Shown here piece by piece: positions 16,650 to 26,585 of a stretch of DNA of 64,000 nucleotides. The translations under genes were made by a program, and so were the position numbers. This stretch comes from Tenggerimyces sp963762635. Its GTDB lineage: Bacteria > Actinomycetota > Actinomycetes > Propionibacteriales > Actinopolymorphaceae. Below the pieces are notes generated by a model. That model had not been told where the DNA came from. It saw only the letters and a program-made list of their open reading frames with translations, and made no database searches. The stretch lies in NCBI GenBank assembly GCA_963762635.1, contig CAVXLQ010000012.1:248001-312000 (forward strand), written 5' to 3'. How positions within the stretch are numbered: position 1 is the stretch's first letter; each line of letters starts with the position of its first letter.

Positions 16650-19146
16650 TTACGGCGCGCACGTGTAGCGCCAGAGCCGGACGACCTGGGGGTCGTGGTC
16701 GCTGACCTGGTCGTGGAAGTCGGCGTTCACGTGCACGATCTGGTACGCGCGGATCCCGCTGTCCGGCGACGGTGCCGGGGGCCAGGGTCCGGGCTTGCGG
16801 ACGCCCATCAGCGAACGGCTGACCAGGATGTGGTCGAGCATCTGCGAGTTGCCCTCGAACACGTACGAGTATCGCTCCGCCGCCGGCAGCTCCTGCGGCA
16901 GGTCGACCAGCGCGTCGCCCGCCTCCAGCAGCGCGGTGGTCTCGGAGAACTCGAAGTCGTTGATGTCCCCGAGCACGACCACCCGCGCCGAGGAGTCGAC
17001 GGCGAGCAGCGACTGTACGAAGCCGTTCACGAGCCGCGCCTGCTGGTGTCGCTGCGTCTCGCACCTGCGCTTCTGCGGCTGCCAGCGGCCCATCAGCGAC
17101 TCGTCGCCGCCCTTGGAGTTGAAGTGGTTCGCGACCACGAACAGCTTCTGGCCGCGGAACGTGAACTCGCCCGCCAGCGGCTTCCGCGACGAGTTCCACG
17201 CCGCCAACGTCGGGGAGATCCGCCCGGGCGACTGCGTCATGGCGACCTTGCCCCGGATCTTCGTGACGCCGACGGCGACGTCGCCGAGCCACCCGGCCGG
17301 TCCACGAAACGCACGCCCCGGTCCGTACGGAACAGGAACGCGACCCGGATGTTGCCGCTCGGCTCGCCTCCGTCGGTGAGGTTCTGCGGCGTAGATCTCG
17401 CGCCACTCGTACGTGGGCCCGCCGGCAGCCGCGATGGAAGCGACCAGCTTGTCGAGCGTCTGGTCGGCGGCGACGACGCGTCCGCCGTCACGAGGGCGAC
17501 GGCCCGTTCGGGCACTCCGCGCCGGTGTTGTCCTGCACCTCTTCCAGGCCGAGGATGTCGGGCGAGCCGAGGTTGTCGACGATCGTCGACGCGAGGCGGT
17601 CGAACTTCTCCGCCGGGTCGTTCGGGTCGAGGTTCTCCACGTTGAACGTCGCGACCGTGACCTCGTCGGTGCGGGGCGTGGCGCTGAAGACGTCCTTCTT
17701 CAGCCCACCCGCCCGCACGGTCGGCGCGGCTGTCGGGAAGACGCGGAACATGCCGAAGTCGTACGACAGCGGCCCGCTCACGACGCCCGGCAACGTGTCG
17801 CCCACGTTGGCCACCGGCATCTGCTGGTAGATGATCTCGTCGTCGACCGTGAGGCGCTGGGAGTTGGGCTGGCCGTACGCGTAGAGGACGCCGCCGGACG
17901 GCGTCGACGCGGAAGCGACCGTGCCACCGGGCAGGACGACCAGCTCGCCGAAGTCGTTGCGCGCCGCGACCACGCGGGCGTCGCGGACCTGGACCAGCAT
18001 GCCCTCGAGGGCCTCGTAGAAGTCGACCGCGTCGCGCTGCGGGAGGAACTCGGCGCCGGGCAGCTCGATGTCCGAACGTGTCGTCGGTCCGCTGTCGGTG
18101 CTCTGCGCCGGCGCCACGCGCCCACCGGGGCCGATGAGGACCGGAGCGGGGACCGGGTTCGTCTCGGGGAGGACGGTGAACTTGGAGTTGGTGAGCTCGG
18201 TGAGGTTGAGGTTCGGCCCGGTCGCCGAACGGGGGCGGAACTCGTCGACCTTGCCCACGACCTCGACGGTCTGGCCGACGTTCGGCTTGGCGCCGGCGGC
18301 CTCGGTGTAGACGAAGATGCCGTCGGAGGTGAGCTCGTTCCCATCGCCCGCCGGGTCTTGCAGCCAGTAGCCGTCGAACTTGCGCGCGGAGACGACGCCC
18401 TTCGTCTTCACCAGCTTGGTGTCGTCGGGGGAGAGGTGCCCGGGGCCCTGGATCTGCGGGATCGTGTGCTCGAGCGGGTCGCCCGGTCCGGGATCGGTGC
18501 CGCCGGAGTTGGTCGGCGTGGGCGCGCCGGTGCTGAAGTCCGTCGCGTTGTCGTCGGTGTCCGGTCCGGCGCCGCGGCTGGACGACGTCGCGTTGGCGGT
18601 CGCCGGGGCCGGCTGGCCCTCGGCGTCGTTGGCGTTGCCGTACCCGAGGAAGTCGACGACCGCCTGGTCGGTCGCGCAGGCGTTGCCGCAGGCGAGGACA
18701 GCCGTGGAACGGACGAGCGCGAGCTTGCCGTTCGTGCCGGACAGGTTGATGGCCGTACTGGCCTGGTCCGGAGGCGGCAGCGCGGCGCCGTTGCCGGAGC
18801 CGGCGGCGAGCTGGACGAGGAACGTCTTGCCCGGCGCGACCGTGCCTTGGAGGTCGACCTTGAGGCTGCCCGAGCCGGGCGTACCGCCGCCGCCGAGGAA
18901 CCCGCCGGCCGCGCCGTACTGCAGCGACAGCCCTTGGAGGCTGACCCGCTGCGTGCCGCGGTTGACGAGCTCGACGAAGTCGTTCACGTACGCCGCGCCG
19001 CTGTTGCCCCCTCCGCCGTAGACCTCGCCGATCATCAGCTCCGCGGACGCCGCGGTGGCCGGCACCGAACCCAACGCCACTCCGGAGAAACCCAGCGCGA
19101 CCGTGGTGGCGACGGCCGCGAGGGGCCGGAGACGGGGAAACGGCAT
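16650..19146 (-). CDS. Secreted endonuclease/exonuclease/phosphatase-family nuclease with lamin-tail domain, frame-broken
   Basis: This protein of about 830 residues starts with a signal peptide (MPFPRLRPLAAVATTVALGF, cleavage near ATAASA). A lamin-tail domain follows (about residues 36-165; ELMIGEVYGGGGNSG, NDFVELVNRGT), then an OB-like nuclease linker (KTKGVVSARKFDGYWLQDP). The EEP catalytic domain is at the C-terminus (TVATFNVENLDPND, GLEEVQDNTG, VVANHFNSKGGDESL, VVVLGDINDFEFS, LDHILVSRSL, SDHDPQVV). It resembles ExeM-like extracellular DNases. Frame breaks near 17490, 17393 and 17290 interrupt the catalytic domain. The start is ATG 19146 with GAGGAG 7 nt upstream; ATG 19152 is possible. 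Confidence 0.82.
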
Positions 19147-19296
19147 GGGCATACTCCTCGAACCGGACACGGGCTGACCCGCAGTTCCTACCAGCGCGGC
19201 GCTGCCTGAGGAAGGCCCGCGGGTGAACGTGAAGTTATCCACAGCGGGAGCCGACCGTCCCTGCACGACGTCTGACCACTCGCGTAACGTTCTCGC

Positions 19297-19314
19297 CGGT
19301 GGTTTCGACCACCG
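19297..19314. promoter_or_regulatory. UUCG-capped hairpin upstream of the WXG operon
   Basis: CGGTGGT-TTCG-ACCACCG forms a perfect 7-bp stem with a UUCG tetraloop, 52 bp upstream of the first WXG-like gene. The 220-bp gap between this operon and the divergent nuclease gene otherwise shows no clear element. The hairpin could stabilise the 5' end of the mRNA or act as an early pause; the sequence does not decide. Confidence 0.4.
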
Positions 19315-19366
19315 TGGTGGTGCGGACGCCGAAGGTGAACTAGGAGAAGGACGGGGAGTCTGAGCG

Positions 19367-19771
19367 ATGACGACTCAAGTGGATCCGGGCAATATCGAAA
19401 CGTTCGGTAAGTTCATGAAGGAGCTCGCGACTTACTGGGCGGAGCCGCAGGGCGCGCCCATGAAAATACTCGAGGCCGACCGAGGCTCGACGTACTTCCC
19501 TGAGCCGGGGGACACCACCGAAGGCGACCAGTGGCTCACGTCGTACAACGGGAAGCGCACCCAGCTCCGTCAGACGTTCGGCGCGCTCTATCAGTTGCTC
19601 GAGACCTTCGGTGAGGGCAGCAAGAAGATCGCCGAGAAGTACCGGAACGCCGAGGCGCTGAGCGACGCCAAGATCGGCCAGATCGATGCGATCCTCGCCC
19701 AGGAGATGAGCCCCGGTGGCGTGCCCGGACAGACCCCTCCAGGCGGGACGCCTCCCGTCCCGGCGGCTTAG
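19367..19771 (+). CDS. Small ESX/WXG-like helical protein, candidate type VII substrate
   Basis: This 134-residue protein has no signal peptide. It appears to be a helical hairpin of about 100 residues with a Gly/Pro-rich tail. The second helix ends in YRNAE, matching the YxxxD/E signal of type VII secretion substrates. A classical W-x-G turn is not evident; DQWLTSYNGKR occupies a similar place. It lies 15 nt upstream of a larger protein that does have W-x-G, so the two probably form a heterodimeric secreted pair. The call is structural inference; no ESX machinery genes are in the window. Confidence 0.5.
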   Translation: MTTQVDPGNIETFGKFMKELATYWAEPQGAPMKILEADRGSTYFPEPGDTTEGDQWLTSYNGKRTQLRQTFGALYQLLETFGEGSKKIAEKYRNAEALSDAKIGQIDAILAQEMSPGGVPGQTPPGGTPPVPAA

Positions 19772-19786
19772 GCAGGAGGTCTCACG

Positions 19787-21469
19787 ATGGCAAAGCCCAG
19801 CCTGAACGCGATGGATCACAAGACGATCCTGACCCACCTCAAGTCGTGGAACATGGACGGTGTCGAAAGGCCCGAGCACCGCCCTGACAAGTGGTACGTC
19901 CAGCTCACGAAGGAAGAGTGGACGAAGGTCGGCGACGCGGCCAACCACATTGCCGAAGAGATCAAACGTGGCCTCGAGCGGTTGATGGACAGCGAGGGCG
20001 GTTGGAAGGGCGAGGCGGCGACCTCGTTCCGCCAGAAGGGCGAGCAGATCATCTACTTCGCCCGTCAGATCGCCCACATGGCCGACGGCCCGAAGTACCC
20101 CGAACCGACCCCGCCGCCTCCGCCGGACGACGGCAACCCGTTCCCTCAGACCGAGACCAACTCGAACGCCAAGAGCTACACGGAGAACCTCAGGCTCGTC
20201 CTGGACCAGATCGAGTCGTTCACGAACGACTCGCCTGGCAAGCTCCCGGCCATGCCGTGGTACGCCGACAACGGCGACAACAAGGGCTGGTGGGTCAAGA
20301 GCTACTCCAAGGGCGGCATCGGCGTCGACATGTACGAGGTCCGCGACGACAACACGGTCTTCAAGGGCGGCATCTCCTCGGACGAGATGAAGGGCAAGTT
20401 CGGGGAATGGCACGTCAAGACCAAGGAGGTCAGCGACGGCCCGCTCTACTCCTACACCGTGCCGGACCAGTGGGAAGATCACCAGAAGGTCTTCTACGGG
20501 TATCGGATGAACTCCGAGCAGGAAGAGACCTGCAAGACGACGGCTCGGAACTACGCCGACGCCTTGTCGGAAGCGGGCTCCAACCTGCCTACTGCTCCCC
20601 AGGCGCCACAGCTGTCGCTCAAGCCTGACGGCCCCGGTGGTCCTGGTGGTCCTGGTGGTCCTGGTGGACCGGGCTCGGTGCCCGGTAGCCCGGGCACCGA
20701 GAACCCGTTCCCCGACCCGCCGACCCCGCCGACCCCGCCGGACCCGCCGGACCCGACGGACATCCCGGATCCGGACGAGGGTAGGCCCGAGATCCCCGAT
20801 CCGGATGACCCGAACATCCCGGACCCCGACGACCCGAACGTCCCGGACCCCGACGACCCGGGCCGGCCGGACCTCCCGGACCCGAACGACCCCAGCGGTC
20901 CTGGCGGACCGGATGGGCCGGGGGGCAACACCGACTCCGACGGCGACGGCATTCCGGACTGGAAGGACACCGACGACGACGGCGACGGTATCCCCGACTG
21001 GAAGGACACCGACGACGACGGCGACGGTATCCCCGACTGGAAGGACACCGGCACCGGTGGCTCCGGTGGTTCCGGCTATCCCGGCGGCGGTGGGGGTGTC
21101 GACACCGGTACTGAGACAGCGCGGGCCGGTGCGGGCACGGGCGGCATCAACGCCCCGGGCGCCGGCGGTCCTGGCAGCGGCCCGGGCGGGCTCGGTGCCG
21201 GTGGCGCCGGAGCCGGTGCGGCCGGTGCGGGTGCCGGCGTCGGTGGTGGCGTGGGCGCTGGCGGGCTCGCCGGAGCCGGGGCTGGTGCCGGGCGCGGCCT
21301 GACCGCTGGTGGCGGGATGATGCCGCCGATGATGGGTGGCGGCGGCGGTGCTGGTGCTGGCCAGGAGCAGGAGCAGGAACGCAACACCTGGCTGGAAGAG
21401 GACGAGAACGTCTGGACGGGCGACGACGATGACGACGCCCCGCCGCCGGTGATCGGCGGCTCGGTCTAG
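19787..21469 (+). CDS. Modular WXG-domain protein with collagen-like, calcium-repeat and Gly-rich regions
   Basis: This 560-residue protein starts after GGAGG (5 nt spacing). Residues 1-100 form a WXG100-like helical hairpin with W73-K-G75 (EGGWKGEAATSF). Residues ~115-270 are a globular part of unknown fold (GWWVKSYSKGGIGVDMYEV). Then come Gly-Pro repeats, about ten DPDDP/IPDPD units, three 13-residue repeats of the DxDGDGIPDWKDT type (383-421) resembling thrombospondin type-3 calcium sites, a Gly/Ala-rich stretch, and an acidic end (WLEEDENVWTGDDDDDAPPP then VIGG). C-termini with W-rich acidic stretches and PPVIGG occur in actinobacterial type VII-linked proteins. It is probably exported without a Sec signal and exposed at the surface. 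Confidence 0.62.
   Translation: MAKPSLNAMDHKTILTHLKSWNMDGVERPEHRPDKWYVQLTKEEWTKVGDAANHIAEEIKRGLERLMDSEGGWKGEAATSFRQKGEQIIYFARQIAHMADGPKYPEPTPPPPPDDGNPFPQTETNSNAKSYTENLRLVLDQIESFTNDSPGKLPAMPWYADNGDNKGWWVKSYSKGGIGVDMYEVRDDNTVFKGGISSDEMKGKFGEWHVKTKEVSDGPLYSYTVPDQWEDHQKVFYGYRMNSEQEETCKTTARNYADALSEAGSNLPTAPQAPQLSLKPDGPGGPGGPGGPGGPGSVPGSPGTENPFPDPPTPPTPPDPPDPTDIPDPDEGRPEIPDPDDPNIPDPDDPNVPDPDDPGRPDLPDPNDPSGPGGPDGPGGNTDSDGDGIPDWKDTDDDGDGIPDWKDTDDDGDGIPDWKDTGTGGSGGSGYPGGGGGVDTGTETARAGAGTGGINAPGAGGPGSGPGGLGAGGAGAGAAGAGAGVGGGVGAGGLAGAGAGAGRGLTAGGGMMPPMMGGGGGAGAGQEQEQERNTWLEEDENVWTGDDDDDAPPPVIGGSV
20933..21049 (+). repeat. Three tandem 39-bp units encoding DxDGDGIPDWKDT
   Basis: The units are 20933-20971, 20972-21010 and 21011-21049. 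Units 2 and 3 are nearly identical in DNA; unit 1 differs at a few third positions and has Ser for Asp at its second residue. The near identity suggests recent duplication or homogenisation. Each unit encodes one candidate calcium-binding loop. Confidence 0.85.
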
Positions 21470-21555
21470 CCGACCGACGCGAAGACGTCACGAAGGCGGG
21501 GCAGGACCTCCACACGAGGCGCCTGCCCCGCCTTTCGTGCGCTAGCGTGCGAGGC

Positions 21556-22623
21556 ATGGCGACGCCGTACGAGGAGATCGAGGTCCAAGGCCGGACCGTA
21601 CGCATCTCCAACCCGGACAAGGTCTACTTCCCCGAGCGCGGATTCACCAAGCGGGACGTGGTGAACTACTTCGTCTCCGTCGGCGACGGCATCCTCGGCG
21701 CCCTCAAGCACCGACCCACCACGCTCGAGCGCTGGCCCGGCGGCGTCTTCGAAGGTGCCAAGCTCTCCACCCGCGGTGACAACAGAGGCGACGCGTTCTA
21801 CCAGAAGCGCGTCCCCAAGGGTGCTCCCGACTATGTCGAGACCGTCACGATCGCGTTCCCCAGCGGCCGCACCGCCGACGAGGTCTGCCCGACCGAGATC
21901 GCGGTCGTCGCCTGGGCCGCCAACCTCGGCACGCTCACGTTCCACTGCTGGCCGGTCAGCCGCGCCGACGTCGACCGCCCCGACCAACTGCGCATCGACC
22001 TCGACCCGCAGCCCGGCACCGACTTCAAGAACGCCGTCAAGGTCGCCCCGCACCTGCGCGCCCTGCTGCAGGAGCTCGGCATGGACGGCTTCCCGAAGAG
22101 CTCCGGCGGCCGCGGCCTGCACGTGTACGTGCCGATCGAGCCGCGCTGGACGTTCGTCGAAGCCCGCCGCGCCCTCATCGCGCTCGGCCGCGAGCTGGAA
22201 CGCCGCCTGCCCGACGAGGTCACGATGAGCTGGTGGAAGGAGGAGCGCGGCGAACGCATCTTCATCGACTTCAACCAGATGTGCCGCGACCGTACGATCG
22301 CCTCCGCGTACTCCATCCGCGCCAACCCGCGCGCCACGACGAGCGCGCCGCTGCGCTGGGACGAGCTCGACGACGTGATGCCGCAGGACTTCGACGTCGT
22401 CACGCTCCCGAAGCGGTTCGCCGAGATCGGCGACCCGCACGCCGACGTCGTCCGCGAGGGCTACAGCATCGAGCCGCTGATGGAGATGGTCGAACGCGAC
22501 GAGCGCGACCACGGCCTCGGCGAGATGCCATACCCGCCGGACTACCCGAAGATGCCGGGCGAGCCGCCGCGCGTCCAGCCGAGCAAGAAGAACGCGGCCA
22601 ACTGGGAGGACGAAGCGGGCTGA
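21556..22623 (+). CDS. Stand-alone LigD-type DNA polymerase/primase domain
   Basis: This 355-residue protein is the archaeo-eukaryotic-primase-like polymerase domain of LigD, without attached ligase or 3'-phosphoesterase domains. The motifs are FPERGFTKRDVVNYF near the start, RIDLDPQPGTDF (the catalytic DxD), SSGGRGLHVYVPI and IDFNQMCRDRTIAS. Related stand-alone PolDom proteins fill gaps and add ribonucleotides during bacterial end-joining and in gap repair. The start is ATG 21556 with GAGG just upstream. No Ku gene is visible; an ATP-dependent ligase is encoded at 42694. Confidence 0.92.
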   Translation: MATPYEEIEVQGRTVRISNPDKVYFPERGFTKRDVVNYFVSVGDGILGALKHRPTTLERWPGGVFEGAKLSTRGDNRGDAFYQKRVPKGAPDYVETVTIAFPSGRTADEVCPTEIAVVAWAANLGTLTFHCWPVSRADVDRPDQLRIDLDPQPGTDFKNAVKVAPHLRALLQELGMDGFPKSSGGRGLHVYVPIEPRWTFVEARRALIALGRELERRLPDEVTMSWWKEERGERIFIDFNQMCRDRTIASAYSIRANPRATTSAPLRWDELDDVMPQDFDVVTLPKRFAEIGDPHADVVREGYSIEPLMEMVERDERDHGLGEMPYPPDYPKMPGEPPRVQPSKKNAANWEDEAG

Positions 22624-22700
22624 GTCGAGCGGTCACACTTCTCCGCCGGAATCCGTCAGTGGGATGAGAACACTGAACCAGGCTGAGAGAAGAGGACCTC

Positions 22701-23156
22701 ATGACCGTTCGGATGAAGAACCCCGTCGCCTTCGTTCCCGACGCGCTGCAGGGCATCAACACGATCGTCAAGGCGACCCGAAAGGGCGTCGTCGCTCCGG
22801 CGATCCTCGAGCTCGTGCACCTACGGGCTAGTCAGATCAACGGGTGCAGCTTCTGCGTCGACTCCGGTGCCAAGTCGGCTTCCCAGGCTGGCGTTTCCGC
22901 CGAACGGCTCCTCGCGGTGGCTGCTTGGCGGGACGCGCCGTACTTCAGCGACGAGGAACGTGCGGCCCTCGCGCTCGCCGAGTCGGTGACCCGCTTGAGC
23001 GACCGGTCGGACCCGGTGCCGGACGACGTGTGGAACGACGCCGCGGACCACTTCGACGAGAACCAGCTGGCCACGTTGATCCTTTGGATCTCGTTGACCA
23101 ACTTCTACAACCGGCTCAACGTGACGGTGAAGCAGCCGGTCGGCGGCGGTTGGTAG
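22701..23156 (+). CDS. Carboxymuconolactone decarboxylase / AhpD-like protein
   Basis: This 151-residue helical protein of the AhpD/CMD family has the redox-type motif GCSFCVDSGAK (CxxC) following the conserved helix ILELVHLRASQIN. It lacks the His three residues after the second Cys seen in true AhpD, where Gly-Ala occupies the site. It may be a peroxidase-like protein of the YnjF/YciW-like subgroup. GAGG lies just upstream of ATG 22701. It is convergent with the large regulator gene, leaving 24 bp between the stops. Confidence 0.85.
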   Translation: MTVRMKNPVAFVPDALQGINTIVKATRKGVVAPAILELVHLRASQINGCSFCVDSGAKSASQAGVSAERLLAVAAWRDAPYFSDEERAALALAESVTRLSDRSDPVPDDVWNDAADHFDENQLATLILWISLTNFYNRLNVTVKQPVGGGW

Positions 23157-23180
23157 CTGCTCGGCCGGTTCCGCAGCGTG

Positions 23181-26100
23181 TCAACGTGGGCTTGCATCGA
23201 CGGCGTGCGCGATGGTGGAGCGTACGTCTTCGGTCTCGGGGGCGCCGATCTCGAGGAACAGGTCGAGGGCCGTACGCCAATGTCCGAGCGCGGCCGACAG
23301 GTCGCCGCCGACCTCGGCCGCCATGCCCAGGACCATGAGGGCGCGCGCTTCGCCGAGCCGTTGGCCGGTGCCGCGCAGGACGACGAGCGCCTGGTCGACC
23401 GCGTCGATGGCTTCCTGGCGGTTGCCCAGAGCGAGCCGCGACTGGCCGAGGGCTGCCAGGGCCGGCCCGGCGAGGAGCCGGAAGCCGCCGCGCTGTGCCA
23501 GGGCGACCGCCTGTTCCGCGTGGTCGACTGCCGGGCCGGGATGTCCAAGGACCAGACCGCACTGTGCCAGCCCGATCAGTGCCGCGACCTCGTGCCGCGA
23601 GGCGTTGATCTCGCGGCTGAGGTCGAGGGCGAGCCGATGCGACTCGGCCGCCTGCCGAGGATCGCCCAGCCTGCGCTGCGCGGTCGCCAGCGCGTTGAGA
23701 CAGTCGGCCTCGTACCGCCGATCGCCCGTCTGCCTGGACTCCGACAGCGCTGTCTCCGCGAGCCCGACGGCCTCGGCGAGGCGACCGGTCTCGGCATGAG
23801 TCACCGCGAGCGAGCGCAGGTTGTCCGCCGCCAGGCCACGGTTGCCGAGTGTGCGGTTCAGCTGGGACGCCTCGGTGAAGTGTTCGACCGCCGCGGGGAG
23901 GTCTCCCAGTAGCAGTGCGCACTCGCCGAGGCAGGCGAGCGCAGTTGCCTCACCGGAGCGCGAACGGTTCGACCGGAAGATCGGCAGCACCTCGAGATAG
24001 AGGTTCCGGGCCTGAGCCAGCCGGCCGGCCTCGGCATGGAGGTTTCCCTTGTTGATCAGCCTGCTCGCGATCAACATGGGATTCCCCGTCCGGCGGGCGA
24101 CATCCAGGGCCTGACTGCTGTACGTCTCGGCGTCGTCGGGGCGGCCGGTGAGGCGACTGAGGCTTCCGAGGTCGGACAGAGCCGCGGCCTCTGCCTCCAG
24201 CCAGCCGCATCGGCGCGACAACGCAAGGGCGCGGGTCGACTGCTGCTCCGCCTGCGGGAACTCGCCCAGACGCTCGTGCAGCCTTGCGAAACTGAGCTGC
24301 GCTGCCACCAGGCCGCGGTCGTCCGCGCCCTCGGCGGCCGCAGCGAGGGCGAGAGTGCCGGCGGTCCGCCAGTCGCCGACGTGCATGCGCAGCTGGTGGT
24401 ACCCCCGCAGCGAGTGCGCCAGTCCCCAGACCGAGGACGGCGGGCCGTGCTCGGAGGCAAACCGGAGCGCGACCATGAGGTTGGCGCGTTCGGCGTCGAA
24501 CCAGTCGAGCGATCCGGCGGGGTCGGTGAGCACGAGCAGGGGTGCTCCGCCCTCCTCCCCGAGCGGCAGCCTGATCCGTTCGGGATGCAGGATCCGATCG
24601 GCGGCATCGGCAGTCCGGTGGTACGCGAGCAGGAGTCGGCCCGCGCCGGCCGCGAGCTCCGCCGGGGCTTCCTCCAGCTGAGCGCGCTCACGGGCGTAGA
24701 GACGCAGGAGGTCGTGGAACGCGAAGCGACCCGGCTGGGGCACGCCGAGAAGATGTGCCGCGGCGAGCCTGTCCAGCAACCCGGCCGCTACCTCGATCGG
24801 GGCATCGAGCAGGACGGCCGCGGTGGGCGCCGTGGCGTCGACGAGCGGGATCAGGCCGAGGAGACGGAAGAGTCGACGTGCCTGTGCATCGAGCGCGGCA
24901 TACGAGCGTTCGAACACGATCCGAACGGCGGTGTCCTCGTCTTCGGGGATCCGGAGCAGGTCGAGCCGACGATCGGATTGCAGCTCGGCGACCTCGCTGG
25001 CCAAGGTACGGCTGGGGTCGGCCAGTAGCCGCGCCGCCGCGATCCCGATCGCCAGCGGAAGCCGCGCGCAGAGCTCCGCGAGCGCCGTTGCGGCCTCCCG
25101 TTCGGCGGCGACCCGAGCCGGGCCGAGGATCGCCGATTGCAGGTCGACCGCCTCGTCCTTCGACAGGACGTCCAGCCGCAGCTGCCCGGCACCGTCCCGG
25201 GCGACGAGACCGCTGAGCGACTCACGGCTGGTGACCAGCACGCAAGAATCGGGGCTGCCGGGAATCAGCGGCCGGATCTGCTCGGCGCTGCGGGCGTCGT
25301 CGAGCACGACGAGCATCCGCTTGCCGGCGAGGAGAGTGCGATACAGGGCCGAGGCTTCCGCCAAGGTGCTGGGGATCCGGTGGCTGGCGACGCCCAGAGC
25401 GCGCAGGAAACCGGCCACCGCCTCGAACGCGTCCACGGCGGGCGAGGCCGCGTACCCGCGCAGATCGGCGTACAGCTGCCCGTCGCCGAACTGGCCACGG
25501 ACGCGAGAGGCCCAGGCCAGGGCAAGCGCCGACTTGCCGACGCCCGCGGTCCCCGTCACGACCGAGACGGTCGTCCCCGCACCGGCGCGGCTCTGCTCGG
25601 AGAGCGCACGGTCCAGCCACGCGAGCTCGCCCTGCCGGCCGGAGAATCGGCGCGGAGCCGCGGGTAGCTGCTGCGGAACCGGCGTACGTCCACCGCCAGC
25701 GGCGGACCACGCGAGCTCCGGCGCCGCGGAGAGGATCTTGCCGTGCAAGGCCTGCAGCTCGGGGCCGGGGTCCACGCCGAGCTCGTCGGCGAGAGCCGAG
25801 CGGACCCGCGCGTAGTGGCGCAATGCGTCGGCCTGCCGCCGGCTCCGGTAGAGAGCCAGCATCAGCTGGCCGGCCAGTCGCTCGTCCAACGGATGGGCTT
25901 CGGCAGTCGCGCTCAGCCCACCGAGCAGAGCCTCGTGCTGACCCTCGTCGAGGGCGATGTCGCAGCGGTCCCGTTCGGCCGCGTACCTCGCGGCCTCGAG
26001 CACCGCGCGGGCTTCCCGCGCCCACGGGGTGTCCAGGTCGCCGAGCGCGGGACCGTGCCACAGCTCCAGCGCTTCGTCCAACAGGTCTGCCGGCGAGTCG

Positions 26101-26459
26101 TCGGTGTCGGCCGCCGTCGAGGCCGTCGCGCGGGCGACGAGGCCGGAGAACCGGTGCAGGTCCACCGTCTCGGCGTCGAGGGTGAGCTGGTACCCGCCCG
26201 GATGGCGGTCGAGCCTGATCCGGAGGTCGGCGGCCAGGATCTTCCGGAGTCGGGAGACATATCCGGACAAGGCCGTACGGGCATGCCGCGGTGGGCGGTC
26301 GGCCCAGACGCGATCGATCAGCGCGTCGGAGGTCACCGGCCGGTTGGCGTCGACGACGAGAACGGCCAGCACGCCACGCTGCCGACGATGCCCGAGGTCG
26401 AGCGGCCGGCCGTCAAGGTAGGCCGCGACCTCACCGAGCAGGCGGAAGTCGATGCCCAC
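23181..26459 (-). CDS. AfsR/SARP-type regulator with BTAD, NB-ARC ATPase and TPR domains
   Basis: This 1092-residue protein has an OmpR-like winged HTH (residues 1-95, RRQRGVLAVLVVDANRPVTS), a bacterial transcriptional activation domain (about 100-245, PLDERLAGQLMLALYRSRRQ), an NB-ARC STAND ATPase (Walker A GTAGVGKSALAL at 303-314, Walker B MLVVLDDAR at 382-390), and C-terminal TPR-like repeats (about 640-1085). AfsR-type proteins activate target promoters through direct repeats, with the ATPase and TPR parts controlling the response. It is divergent from the large Rhs gene with a 126-bp gap, making that gene the most likely target. ATG 26459 opens the gene; no secondary-metabolite cluster is visible. 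Confidence 0.92.
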   Translation of the reverse strand: MGIDFRLLGEVAAYLDGRPLDLGHRRQRGVLAVLVVDANRPVTSDALIDRVWADRPPRHARTALSGYVSRLRKILAADLRIRLDRHPGGYQLTLDAETVDLHRFSGLVARATASTAADTDDSPADLLDEALELWHGPALGDLDTPWAREARAVLEAARYAAERDRCDIALDEGQHEALLGGLSATAEAHPLDERLAGQLMLALYRSRRQADALRHYARVRSALADELGVDPGPELQALHGKILSAAPELAWSAAGGGRTPVPQQLPAAPRRFSGRQGELAWLDRALSEQSRAGAGTTVSVVTGTAGVGKSALALAWASRVRGQFGDGQLYADLRGYAASPAVDAFEAVAGFLRALGVASHRIPSTLAEASALYRTLLAGKRMLVVLDDARSAEQIRPLIPGSPDSCVLVTSRESLSGLVARDGAGQLRLDVLSKDEAVDLQSAILGPARVAAEREAATALAELCARLPLAIGIAAARLLADPSRTLASEVAELQSDRRLDLLRIPEDEDTAVRIVFERSYAALDAQARRLFRLLGLIPLVDATAPTAAVLLDAPIEVAAGLLDRLAAAHLLGVPQPGRFAFHDLLRLYARERAQLEEAPAELAAGAGRLLLAYHRTADAADRILHPERIRLPLGEEGGAPLLVLTDPAGSLDWFDAERANLMVALRFASEHGPPSSVWGLAHSLRGYHQLRMHVGDWRTAGTLALAAAAEGADDRGLVAAQLSFARLHERLGEFPQAEQQSTRALALSRRCGWLEAEAAALSDLGSLSRLTGRPDDAETYSSQALDVARRTGNPMLIASRLINKGNLHAEAGRLAQARNLYLEVLPIFRSNRSRSGEATALACLGECALLLGDLPAAVEHFTEASQLNRTLGNRGLAADNLRSLAVTHAETGRLAEAVGLAETALSESRQTGDRRYEADCLNALATAQRRLGDPRQAAESHRLALDLSREINASRHEVAALIGLAQCGLVLGHPGPAVDHAEQAVALAQRGGFRLLAGPALAALGQSRLALGNRQEAIDAVDQALVVLRGTGQRLGEARALMVLGMAAEVGGDLSAALGHWRTALDLFLEIGAPETEDVRSTIAHAVDASPR

Positions 26460-26585
26460 CTTTCCCTTTCCGTACCGAAATGTTCCGTGCGGTCATCGGT
26501 CGCAAGAGTTCCGAAACTTTACCGAAGCCCCGTTGGCGATGCTGCCCGTTCAGCTCAGGACTGAGAAGAACGACAGGGGATGGAA

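Noticed and set aside
20630..20930. Collagen-like and DPDDP repeats as a CRISPR or satellite array
   Set aside because: The repetition is at protein level in one open frame, with no spacer-repeat structure.
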